Below the pieces are notes generated by a model. That model was not told where the DNA came from, did not search any database, and worked only from the letters and a program-made list of their open reading frames with translations. The position numbers and the translations under genes are program-made. From the NCBI GenBank assembly GCA_028820845.1, contig JAPPII010000114.1, forward strand, positions 1 to 64,000: DNA of 64,000 nucleotides, read 5' to 3'. This document shows, in pieces, positions 25,840 to 33,301 of the stretch (its first letter is position 1; the number at the start of each line of letters is the position of its first letter). The stretch comes from Candidatus Poribacteria bacterium. GTDB lineage: Bacteria; Poribacteria; WGA-4E; WGA-3G.

Positions 25840-26685
25840 GTGAAGATTTTTGTTGTGTTGGTTTTATTGATGGGTCTCGTAATGCTTGCAGGCTGCGGTG
25901 AAGAAGTAGAAATCATAGACACCGTGGATACGATTATGGATACTCCAACAACCGTGCCACCCGAGCCGCAGCTGCCTGTTACCACACAGCCCAATCCTGT
26001 CGTCGTATCTGGAAATATGGTGCGGATTCCGGCAGGCACGTTTCGGATGGGGAGCAACGATCCGGAGGCATTTATAGATGAGCAGCCGGTGCGTTCCGTC
26101 TATGTCAACGCCTTTTCTATGGACAGGTACGAGGTAACGAATGCGGAATATAAACGGTTTTTAGATGCTAACTTACAGTGGCAAAAGGGTCGTGTTCAGG
26201 CGAGATACCATGATGGGGATTACCTTAAGAACTGGGTTGGAAATAGTTATCCGTCGGGGGAAGGAAATCATCCGGTCGTCTACGTAAGTTGGTATGCGGC
26301 ACGGGCGTACGCATCGTGGGCAGGGAAACGGCTGCCGACCGAAGCGGAATGGGAAAAGGCTGCGCGCGGTGGACTGGTTGATCGGAAATATCCACGCCGC
26401 AATTCTACAGATGCGGATTCTATAGATGCGAGTAGTGCCAACTATGGCAACGGTATTGGTGGAACAACCGCTGTTGGACGGTATCCTACGAACGGTTACG
26501 GGTTGTCGGATATGGCAGGGAATGTGTGGGAGTGGTGTTCAGATGTGTATGATAATATTGAAAACTCCCGGGTATTGCGGGGTGGGTCTTGGAGTTCGCA
26601 CGCGCTGGATGCGCGGGTCTCGTTCCGGGGTGCGGACATTCCGATTTTCACGAGTGACGATGTCGGTTTTCGGTGTGTGAGGTAG
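25840..26685 (+). CDS. FGE-like (SUMF1-domain) lipoprotein lacking the catalytic cysteines
   Basis: The frame is open from ATG 25798, but GTG 25840 follows AAGGAGGA at the right distance and yields a lipoprotein signal (VLLMGLVMLAGC). The domain runs from IPAGTFRMGSNDPEA to GFRCVR with PVVYVSWYAARAYASWAGKRLPTEAEWEKAARGG and VWEWC, the standard FGE/SUMF1 fold. In true formylglycine-generating enzymes the RVLRGGSW stretch is followed by two copper-binding cysteines. Here it reads RVLRGGSWSSHALDAR, so that activity is unlikely. Related domains serve in EgtB-like enzymes or as binding modules. It follows a repeat and ends before a terminator. Confidence 0.85.
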   Translation: MKIFVVLVLLMGLVMLAGCGEEVEIIDTVDTIMDTPTTVPPEPQLPVTTQPNPVVVSGNMVRIPAGTFRMGSNDPEAFIDEQPVRSVYVNAFSMDRYEVTNAEYKRFLDANLQWQKGRVQARYHDGDYLKNWVGNSYPSGEGNHPVVYVSWYAARAYASWAGKRLPTEAEWEKAARGGLVDRKYPRRNSTDADSIDASSANYGNGIGGTTAVGRYPTNGYGLSDMAGNVWEWCSDVYDNIENSRVLRGGSWSSHALDARVSFRGADIPIFTSDDVGFRCVR

Positions 26686-26756
26686 GGGGAGTAGCGGTTG
26701 GCGATTAGCAATGAGCAGTTCGTAATTAGTGATTAGTAGTCAGTTTCACTTCTCGG

Positions 26757-26789
26757 TAGGCGCGGTTTCCGAATCGCGCCTATTTTTTT
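26757..26789 (+). terminator. Rho-independent terminator after the FGE-like gene
   Basis: TAGGCGCG (26757-26764) pairs with CGCGCCTA (26775-26782), loop about 10 bases, followed by seven T. Convincing intrinsic terminator. Confidence 0.85.
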
Positions 26790-26797
26790 ATTCTCAG

Positions 26798-26836
26798 AAT
26801 CAGGATTTTCAGGATTCAAGGATTTTCAGGATTATA
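26798..26836 (+). repeat. GGATTTTCAGGATT tandem repeat
   Basis: Three near copies of CAGGATTTTCAGGATT words in a row (26798-26835). Simple repeat in the spacer between the FGE-like gene and the second AAA gene. Confidence 0.55.
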
Positions 26837-26849
26837 GTTCTGTAATAGG

Positions 26850-26879
26850 GCGACGCGGAAGATGTTGATACGAAAGTAG
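26850..26879 (+). pseudogene. Relic of a sorting-domain gene 3' end
   Basis: Thirty bases read A-T-R-K-M-L-I-R-K-stop and differ from 41104-41133 at one position. Nothing upstream in this frame continues the sorting domain; the preceding bases are terminator and simple repeats. It is therefore a stranded gene end. Confidence 0.7.
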
Positions 26880-26889
26880 ACCGCCACCC

Positions 26890-28482
26890 CTATCTGTTTG
26901 AAGGGGCTTTTTGTATAACAGGAATAACATAGCTCCGAATTTTCACGCCATCGATCATCTCTGTTTCTATGCACGGTTCGGGTTTTTGACGGTGATCGAA
27001 GACGACGTAATAGCCTTCCGTTGCGTTTTCCAATGTAAGGTACGCTGCGAGTTGCTGCTTCCCTGCTTGATAAGACCTATCGCCTTCCCAAATCTTTGTT
27101 TCAACGATATATTTTTGCTGCTTGTGTAAGATGATGAGGTCCATCCTGCCCCGACCGGTTTGTACTTCAAGAAACATGTTGGCACCCACGACCCGGACGA
27201 AGTGATCCAAGTAGGCGTAAAGCAGGTGTTGTCCAACGTATTCTTGGGGTGTCTCTGGGACTTGCAAAATACGGAATCCTGCGCGTGCAATGAACGCCTG
27301 AAAGTTATTGAGGAGTGCCTCTATCTCAAGTTGACCTGTAGATGAGAGATAATCGCTGAAGTCTGCCCTTGTGTCTTCAGAGAAGTATTCCGCTTCAAGT
27401 CCGTTCACTGTCGGCTTGAATATCTGAAGAATGCGGTGTTGATAAATCGGGTTAACGATCTCACACATTCCATCAGTACCTGCTGCGATAACGCCGTAAG
27501 TGACGAGTTCCTCTATGAGGGTGTCGTCGGGATTGAATGGCACGCCTCTATCGTAAGAAGCGATTTTCAGGAGGAGGGTTTCAAAGTGCCGGTCCCTGCG
27601 GACATTGGTTCGCAGATGATCGATGTTGGTGTTCCCTTCCCTTAGCAGGCGTGTATGTGCTTTTGCGAAGTGCGTCATTGTCAGCATTTCCGTTTTGGGG
27701 ACGCCCAGTTCTTCGGTCAGAATTTGGGTCAGGCGATTGACGAGGAACGGCTGTCCTGCCGTCTGTTTGTGTAGGGTTTCAACGACTTCAGGGGCGAAAG
27801 TTTGGCCCACCTCATCGATATACTGCATGAGAAGTTCGCGCACCTGTGCCAGCGTGAAATTGGGCAGTACGAATTCGTCTTGTATGTTGAAAGGCGAGAT
27901 AGAGGCATCATAGTTGAGCTGTCTGATGTTCTTAACCCCCGCGATACCGACGCTGTGCGGACATCGGGGCTTCCCAGCAATGTAGATATGGCGGAGGGCG
28001 TGCAGAAAGCCTTGGACTGCATCCTGCGGAATCCCATCAAACTCGTCGATGATAAGAACGACGCGATGCGGTGCTAACACCTTTCCGAGTTGTGTAAAAA
28101 ACCTTCGGGTTGTGACGGGGTTGGTGAGTTTCGCATTTTCTAAAAATTGCATGAGGGCTGCAGGGGACGTGCTCCCGCGCTGCTCAAAGACGTTATTGAT
28201 TGCCTCGTGAACATCTTCGGAGAATCCCGAATAAAAATCGGAGCCGGTGAGTGTCGCGTATGTTTCAACATTCAGTTGGATAGGGAAATAGAGGTCTTCT
28301 TTTTTGGTGAGTCTGTCCACTGCTTGTTGAAAGAAGGTTGTTTTTCCTGTCTGTCGAGGTGCGAAGATGACGATGTATTTTCCGTTTTTAATGCGTTGAA
28401 TAAAATCCTCGGTTTCCTTGGAGCGTGTGACGATATAGTTCTCTTTAGGATTGACGGGTCCGTGTGTGCCGAAGGTTCGCAT
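26890..28482 (-). CDS. AAA-ATPase with C-terminal PD-(D/E)XK nuclease-like domain, copy 2
   Basis: 530 residues, ATG with a GAGGGGC purine site. Walker A PRQTGKT (about residues 42-48), Walker B VVLIIDEFDGIP, and the nuclease-like residues D448 in GRMDLIIL and E461-T-K463 in VETKIW. It is strongly similar to the protein at 19965-21578 over its whole length. The middle of the ATPase region is less conserved between them (ETYATLTGSDFYSGF differs). Function is not established for this fusion. It has its own near-consensus promoter, so it is not part of an operon. Confidence 0.85.
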   Translation of the reverse strand: MRTFGTHGPVNPKENYIVTRSKETEDFIQRIKNGKYIVIFAPRQTGKTTFFQQAVDRLTKKEDLYFPIQLNVETYATLTGSDFYSGFSEDVHEAINNVFEQRGSTSPAALMQFLENAKLTNPVTTRRFFTQLGKVLAPHRVVLIIDEFDGIPQDAVQGFLHALRHIYIAGKPRCPHSVGIAGVKNIRQLNYDASISPFNIQDEFVLPNFTLAQVRELLMQYIDEVGQTFAPEVVETLHKQTAGQPFLVNRLTQILTEELGVPKTEMLTMTHFAKAHTRLLREGNTNIDHLRTNVRRDRHFETLLLKIASYDRGVPFNPDDTLIEELVTYGVIAAGTDGMCEIVNPIYQHRILQIFKPTVNGLEAEYFSEDTRADFSDYLSSTGQLEIEALLNNFQAFIARAGFRILQVPETPQEYVGQHLLYAYLDHFVRVVGANMFLEVQTGRGRMDLIILHKQQKYIVETKIWEGDRSYQAGKQQLAAYLTLENATEGYYVVFDHRQKPEPCIETEMIDGVKIRSYVIPVIQKAPSNR

Positions 28483-28518
28483 AGTATGCCCCTCGCTGTT
28501 AGGTTTTTTTATGCGTTT

Positions 28519-28547
28519 ATTGTATCACGCGGAGTGCTGTGTGTCAA
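28519..28547 (-). promoter_or_regulatory. Sigma-70 promoter for AAA/PD-(D/E)XK copy 2
   Basis: Minus strand TTGACA (28547-28542), 17-base spacer, TACAAT (28524-28519), ending 37 bp before the start codon. Confidence 0.7.
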
Positions 28548-28766
28548 GGTGCGCGTGAACGAAATGCCCCTTTACGTTTTCCCAGAAAATATCGTATGAT
28601 TTTATGGTTTGTATAGGATAATTGTATTTAATTTGAAAAAAAAAGAAAAATAGACCTATTATAACCTCAATGGCTGAGGGTGGGCATAATCCGAGATCCT
28701 TCTACAGTCGTAAATCATTGCCTGACAAAATATTTTTTTTCACCTGATGTAAGGTTTTGGCAAAAA

Positions 28767-28808
28767 AATGTGTCTTTAACAATTAGGGCAGAATGTGTCT
28801 TTACAATT
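28767..28808 (+). promoter_or_regulatory. Direct repeat upstream of the ECF sigma gene, candidate operator
   Basis: AATGTGTCTTTAACAATT (28767-28784) and AATGTGTCTTTACAATT (28792-28808) are spaced 25 bases apart, about two and a half helical turns. They lie 114-155 bp before the GTG start, in otherwise gene-free DNA (28483-28921). They could be an activator site or self-recognised promoters of the sigma factor; not decidable here. Confidence 0.4.
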
Positions 28809-28921
28809 CTATAATAACATAATTGTGTAGATTGCATTGCACAAAGCCCGAGACGCAGTGCTTAATTAGATGTTTCTGTGGATGTCAATGCAGCCGAATC
28901 TGTGCCTAAGGAGGGAACTCA

Positions 28922-30280
28922 GTGGCGAGAGAAGACGATGCGCAATTGGTTCATGCCGTTTTATCAGGCGACGACTCAGCATTCAGCATTTTAGTTAAAA
29001 AATACCAAAAAGGTGTTCACGCCCTCGTGTGGCAGAAAATCGATGATTTCCACTATGCAGAAGATCTTACGCAAGAGACCTTCCTCCGCGCCTATCAAAA
29101 CCTTTCAACGTTGAAAAATCCGAGCCAGTTTTCTGGATGGTTGTATGTCATTGCGAATCGGGTTTGTCTGAATTGGCTGCGCGAACAAAAACCTGCGCAG
29201 CAGTTGCAGTCATTGGAGGACACACCTATGGAAGAAGTGGTGAAATCTGATTATGAGCGTTATGTATGGGAACAACGCGAAGCAGAAGCAACTGAACACC
29301 GTTTTCAAATCGTCAAAAAACTTTTGGACAAGTTGCCGGAGGGTGAGCGTACAGCGGTGGTGCTTCATTATCTCGGCGAAATGACAGCGAAGGAGATTGG
29401 CGAATTCTTGGGGGTGTCGCCGCAGACAATATGGACTCGACTGAGTCGCGCCCGAAAACGGTTACAAGAAGAAGAGGAGCTCTTGATCCAAGAAGTTCTC
29501 GGTGGTGTGCAGATATCAGCAAGTATAAAGCAGAACATCATGCGAAAAATTGTTGACATGACACCGACACCTTCTCCGAAAATGGAACCGTTCTTGCCGC
29601 GGGTCGCTATTGGAACTGCTTTGGTTGTAGCAACCCTATTGATTTTCAGTAGCAGCAGCCAATACCTTCCATATTTCAAAAACTTTATAGGATTTATTTT
29701 GCGCGATGAAAAGAGTTTCACTGCTGATTTTACCATAACACTCGGAACCCATAGGAGTGGTAGGGATCTTTTAAATACACTGCTCGAAGCAAAATGCCAG
29801 ATCAGCGCATGGTCGGCGCAAGCCCTTGAAAATCCGGATTTTCCGGTGGTGGCAGTGGAAACAACGGTTGATATCGTTGTTGTTTCTATGCTGGAGATGG
29901 GATTTGCTGCGGGCGAGTTCGCCACCCTTGATACCATTTATGATCGCGCAAAACAGATGGGACTCGAAACGTGCCCGGTTGAGACTGCCGCGCAGCTGCG
30001 TCTGTCATTTCTCGACCAGCCACACTGGGCAACCGAAGGGAGGCTGGGGAAGTTTTTCGTCGCGAGTGAACCGTTTGTTCTGACTCGCGATGGCTTTCCG
30101 AAGATTTTCAGTGTCGTGCGGGGTGATCAATTCCCACACCCTGAAATCGGTATCGGTCTATGGCTGATTGCAAATGGTACCGTTGAAGTCGAAAATGCGA
30201 AACGCCCTGACAGACTGTTTAATGCATCCGATGAGGATCGTGACCACAGAGGTCGTTTTGCATTCGTTATTCCGAAATAA
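28922..30280 (+). CDS. ECF-type sigma factor fused to a membrane segment and extra C-terminal domain
   Basis: 452 residues, GTG start after AAGGAGGG. Sigma region 2 is at about 10-85 (AEDLTQETFLRAYQNL, SGWLYVIANRVCLNWLRE) and region 4 at about 130-182 (LPEGERTAVVLHYLGEMTAKEIG, VSPQTIWTRLSRARKRL). A transmembrane helix follows at about 227-245 (VAIGTALVVATLLIF). The remaining 190 residues would lie outside the cytoplasm. They contain LGTHRSGRDLLNTLLEAKC, MGLETCPVETAAQLRLSFLDQP and a closing F-A-F-V-I-P-K. I recall this last domain as a widespread uncharacterised bacterial module (LGTHKS... LGLELCP... DQP). No anti-sigma gene is adjacent, so the extension may replace it as sensor and anchor. 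A lipoprotein and a barrel gene follow. Confidence 0.85.
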   Translation: MAREDDAQLVHAVLSGDDSAFSILVKKYQKGVHALVWQKIDDFHYAEDLTQETFLRAYQNLSTLKNPSQFSGWLYVIANRVCLNWLREQKPAQQLQSLEDTPMEEVVKSDYERYVWEQREAEATEHRFQIVKKLLDKLPEGERTAVVLHYLGEMTAKEIGEFLGVSPQTIWTRLSRARKRLQEEEELLIQEVLGGVQISASIKQNIMRKIVDMTPTPSPKMEPFLPRVAIGTALVVATLLIFSSSSQYLPYFKNFIGFILRDEKSFTADFTITLGTHRSGRDLLNTLLEAKCQISAWSAQALENPDFPVVAVETTVDIVVVSMLEMGFAAGEFATLDTIYDRAKQMGLETCPVETAAQLRLSFLDQPHWATEGRLGKFFVASEPFVLTRDGFPKIFSVVRGDQFPHPEIGIGLWLIANGTVEVENAKRPDRLFNASDEDRDHRGRFAFVIPK

Positions 30281-30282
30281 AC

Positions 30283-30302
30283 AGGACACAGTCCTTGTGT
30301 CC
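30283..30302 (+). terminator. Weak hairpin after the sigma gene
   Basis: GGACAC...GTGTCC forms a 6-bp stem with a 7-base loop just after the sigma-factor stop codon. There is no T-run, so attenuation is possible but full termination is unlikely. Confidence 0.3.
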
Positions 30303-30339
30303 AATAATACTTAACACTCTTTAAAAATAGGAGGATATT

Positions 30340-30657
30340 GTGAAAATCACAAGAACGTTTTCCCTAATTATACGCCTCGTGCCAGTTAACATTTTAATAA
30401 TGTTGGTCGGTTGCGGTGTAGCTCAAGTAGCACTTGAACAGCATAGAGAAGCTGATCCTGGAAATATCAGTGTTGCGAAAACACCTTCGTATAGTTCTGA
30501 TCAAGTTGCTAAGTATAACAAGATAATTGTCGCATCCCGTGAATCAGGCGGGAATCAGTTAGGTGGCGTGATGTATGGCGGTGCTACTGAAGTAATTGGT
30601 GGTTTGTTGCCAGCAATCACTTCAGGTGCTTTGAAAAAGAAATTAGAAAGGAACTAA
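30340..30657 (+). CDS. Small lipoprotein of unknown function
   Basis: 105 residues, GTG start after AGGAGG. The signal peptide has a lipobox-like end (ILIMLVGC), giving a lipid-anchored mature protein of about 80 residues. It is polar at first (EQHREADPGNISVAK) and then has a glycine-rich hydrophobic segment (GGVMYGGATEVIGGLLPAITSG), perhaps amphipathic or membrane-inserting. I do not recognise a family. It starts 10 bp before the barrel gene at 30668 and lies after the sigma gene, so co-transcription is likely. Confidence 0.7.
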   Translation: MKITRTFSLIIRLVPVNILIMLVGCGVAQVALEQHREADPGNISVAKTPSYSSDQVAKYNKIIVASRESGGNQLGGVMYGGATEVIGGLLPAITSGALKKKLERN

Positions 30658-30667
30658 CAATTCAATT

Positions 30668-31981
30668 ATGAAATTACTTAAATACGGGTTTTTGTGTATC
30701 GTTTTATTGGTCTTTATTAGCAGTGGAATGGCGCAAGATGATTTTGGAATACAAAGTGGTTTTGGAATACTAGCACCGAATGCCGAAATCATTGAAACAG
30801 TGTATGACAATCGCAGCATCGCCATGGGTAAAACAGCAATCACTACCGCAAGAGAAAGTGGTGCTATCTTTTCTAATTCATCGATCCTCGCGACGTTCTC
30901 CGAGCCACAGATACAAGTGGGTGGAAAACTTCTGTACGGGACAATCACGGCTGAAGCACTAAGCGAATTGGACCGCTATGATTCTTATGAGGCAAAGTAT
31001 CCAACCTTCCCCAGTCGCTCCTATCTTGCATTGGCAGTACCCTATCGGTTACCTGATACACAACTGAAACTTGTGTTTGGTGTTGGATATCAGCGGAATG
31101 AAGGAGTGAAAGTGGAAGAGGAGGCGGCCTGGTCAGTGGAAGATTGGTCAGAATCAAAGGGTAGGTTCGTGGACGTTCGCGTTACATCAAATAGCACCGG
31201 CAGAAGTCGCGGGAGTTTGAGCACACTCACCCCAGGGGTTGCCCTTAATTTCCAAGACAAATATTTCTTTGGTGCAACGTTCAACCGGACCCTGGGGGCA
31301 ATTATCGGTACAAGTGAAGGTAGAAGTTCAGATAGACACTGGAAAATAGATGTGGAGAGAGAACAGTCAGCACTGTTCCTAAGGCTTGGAGCTCTTGCTG
31401 AACTAACCCCTGAACTCTCTGTGGGTCTGATGTACCGCCCAGAATTTGAATGGGAATTGGGAGAAACGATCGTGAAAATTACCGAGGATGGCGACCTTGA
31501 CACAGAGAGAAATCAAGATTATCTTGAGTTAACGATGCCCGCTATGTGGGGAATCGGGGTAGAATACGAGGTGAATCCTGAATTCATTGTCGCTGCAGAA
31601 ATACAATCCCGTCCATTTTCTGACCTTGAGTGGAGAGGGGATGATGTTAGTGAACGTCCCATTATTGACGACGGTTTTAACGTTGCTATTGGTGCAGAGT
31701 ATTTAGGACTCGACTTTCCGGTTCGTATTGGTGCCTTTCGCGACCTGATTCCGTTTGTGGATGAAAACAACACGGATCCTGTGGGTGTTACCGGAATCAC
31801 TGCTGGTATTGGTTCTCTTGGCGAGGACGAAGACTTCTCTTGGAACCTTTCAGGAGTCTTCGGTAGGTGGGAACGTATCGTCAATGACGATGGACAGAAG
31901 TACGCAGAAGACCTCTTTCGTGTGGGAATTTCGGCGACTTATCGTTTCGATACGAATCTTGTTTCGTCCCTCATAAGATAA
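30668..31981 (+). CDS. FadL/OmpP1-like outer membrane beta-barrel protein
   Basis: 437 residues, signal peptide ending at GMAQ. After an N-terminal stretch with RSIAMGKTAITTA and a predicted hatch-like segment (GAIFSNSSIL), the sequence alternates strands and turns to the end (FRVGISATYRFDTNL). Features such as L-A-L-A-V-P-Y-R, L-T-P-G-V-A-L-N-F-Q-D, P-E-L-S-V-G-L-M-Y-R-P-E-F and MPAMWGIGVEYEV fit the FadL/TodX family of hydrophobic-substrate channels and PorV-like proteins. The substrate cannot be told. A degenerate copy of its 3' end recurs at about 33190-33235. Confidence 0.75.
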   Translation: MKLLKYGFLCIVLLVFISSGMAQDDFGIQSGFGILAPNAEIIETVYDNRSIAMGKTAITTARESGAIFSNSSILATFSEPQIQVGGKLLYGTITAEALSELDRYDSYEAKYPTFPSRSYLALAVPYRLPDTQLKLVFGVGYQRNEGVKVEEEAAWSVEDWSESKGRFVDVRVTSNSTGRSRGSLSTLTPGVALNFQDKYFFGATFNRTLGAIIGTSEGRSSDRHWKIDVEREQSALFLRLGALAELTPELSVGLMYRPEFEWELGETIVKITEDGDLDTERNQDYLELTMPAMWGIGVEYEVNPEFIVAAEIQSRPFSDLEWRGDDVSERPIIDDGFNVAIGAEYLGLDFPVRIGAFRDLIPFVDENNTDPVGVTGITAGIGSLGEDEDFSWNLSGVFGRWERIVNDDGQKYAEDLFRVGISATYRFDTNLVSSLIR

Positions 31982-31994
31982 GGTAATTTCCATA

Positions 31995-33167
31995 ATGAAA
32001 AAAACGCTACTTTCCGTTTCTTTAACGCTGTTTCTGACCTTAGCACCCTATTTACCGAACACGCTTGTGGCGCAAGAAAACATCCACACCCGCTACGTTG
32101 AGCATAGATATGCCGTCTACAGCGTAGCGTTCAGTCCGGATGGGCAAATTCTCGCAAGTGGAAGTGCGGACAAGACAATCGGTCTGTGGAGTGCTACAGC
32201 GGAAAAGCAAACGGGATTAAAAATTTCTAACAGTGTCAGTGTGGACAAAACAATCAATCCGTGGAAAGCTGCGAGGGTTACTTCCCAATTGATGTCGTCG
32301 GATGGTAACGTATCGAATACAAAACATCTGAAGACGCTTGTCGGGCATAGGTATACTGTCCATAGTGTAGCGTTCAGTCCCGATGGAAAAACCCTTGCCA
32401 GTGGCAGCGAAGACAACACAATTATCCTATGGGACACAACCACCGGAGAACACACGAGAACTCTCGCCAGCCCCACGGGTCCCTTCGTCGAACCCACAGG
32501 TACCCTCGTCGGACATACGGATACCGTCTATAGCGTGGCTTTCAGTCCCGATGGACGAACCCTTGCAAGCAGCAGTGAAGACAGCACGGTTCTCCTATGG
32601 GACACAACCACCGGAGAACACATAAAAACTCTCGCCAGACCTACGGGACCTTTCGTAGGACCCACAGACCCCCTTGCTGGTCATACGGATACCGTCTATA
32701 GTGTGGCTTTCAGTCCCGATGGTCAAATCCTCGCCAGTGGCAGCGCAGACAACACAATCATCCTCTGGGATGCAACAACAGGGCAATACAAGCAGACGCT
32801 CACTGGACACAAGAGAGCCGTCTATAGCATAGCGTTCAGTCCCGATGGTCAAATCCTCGCCAGTGGCAGTTGGGATAAGACAATTATCCTATGGGACACT
32901 ACCACATGGAAATATATACACATACTCACCGGACACGAGAAGGTTGTCTATAGCGTGGCGTTCAGTCCAGATGGACAAGTCCTCGCCAGTGGAAGTGCTG
33001 ACAAGGCAATTATCCTATGGGATACTACCATTGGGAGACACATAGAGACACTCACAAGGCATCGGAAGGCAATTTATGGTGTTGCCTTTAGTCCGGATGG
33101 ACAAACCCTTGTCAGTGGTAGTGCTGACAAACGTATTCGCTTTCAGACGCGCTCTATTATCAAGTGA
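31995..33167 (+). CDS. Secreted seven-bladed WD40 protein
   Basis: 390 residues, signal peptide ending at LVAQ. Seven copies of AFSPDG...L-A-S-G-S-x-D-x-x-I-x-L-W are present, which suits a complete propeller. Blades 1-2 and 2-4 are separated by longer inserts, of which two share PTGPFV-E/G-PTG. The last blade is cut short (KRIRFQTRSIIK) and there is no sorting domain. The neighbouring WD40 gene, by contrast, carries cohesin, dockerin and sorting domains. The 14-bp gap after the FadL-like gene suggests a shared transcript. Acts presumably as a protein- or glycan-binding platform outside the cytoplasm. Confidence 0.85.
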   Translation: MKKTLLSVSLTLFLTLAPYLPNTLVAQENIHTRYVEHRYAVYSVAFSPDGQILASGSADKTIGLWSATAEKQTGLKISNSVSVDKTINPWKAARVTSQLMSSDGNVSNTKHLKTLVGHRYTVHSVAFSPDGKTLASGSEDNTIILWDTTTGEHTRTLASPTGPFVEPTGTLVGHTDTVYSVAFSPDGRTLASSSEDSTVLLWDTTTGEHIKTLARPTGPFVGPTDPLAGHTDTVYSVAFSPDGQILASGSADNTIILWDATTGQYKQTLTGHKRAVYSIAFSPDGQILASGSWDKTIILWDTTTWKYIHILTGHEKVVYSVAFSPDGQVLASGSADKAIILWDTTIGRHIETLTRHRKAIYGVAFSPDGQTLVSGSADKRIRFQTRSIIK

Positions 33168-33189
33168 GAAAACCATGTGGGTCTCTTTA

Positions 33190-33235
33190 CAACTTATCGT
33201 TTCAATACGAATTTCAGGATATCGTTCAAAAGATA
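33190..33235 (+). pseudogene. Degenerate copy of the FadL-like gene 3' end
   Basis: ACTTATCGTTTCAATACGAA here corresponds to ACTTATCGTTTCGATACGAA at 31938-31957, and the match resumes in AAAGATAGG versus TAAGATAAGG. The remnant lies between two WD40 genes, where a second barrel gene end would be if barrel tail plus WD40 had been duplicated. Confidence 0.5.
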
Positions 33236-33301
33236 GGTGCGTTTTTTTTATGCCTGCCAAGATTCATTCAAACCGTAGTCCTAAAAAAGGAGATTTTTAC
33301 C

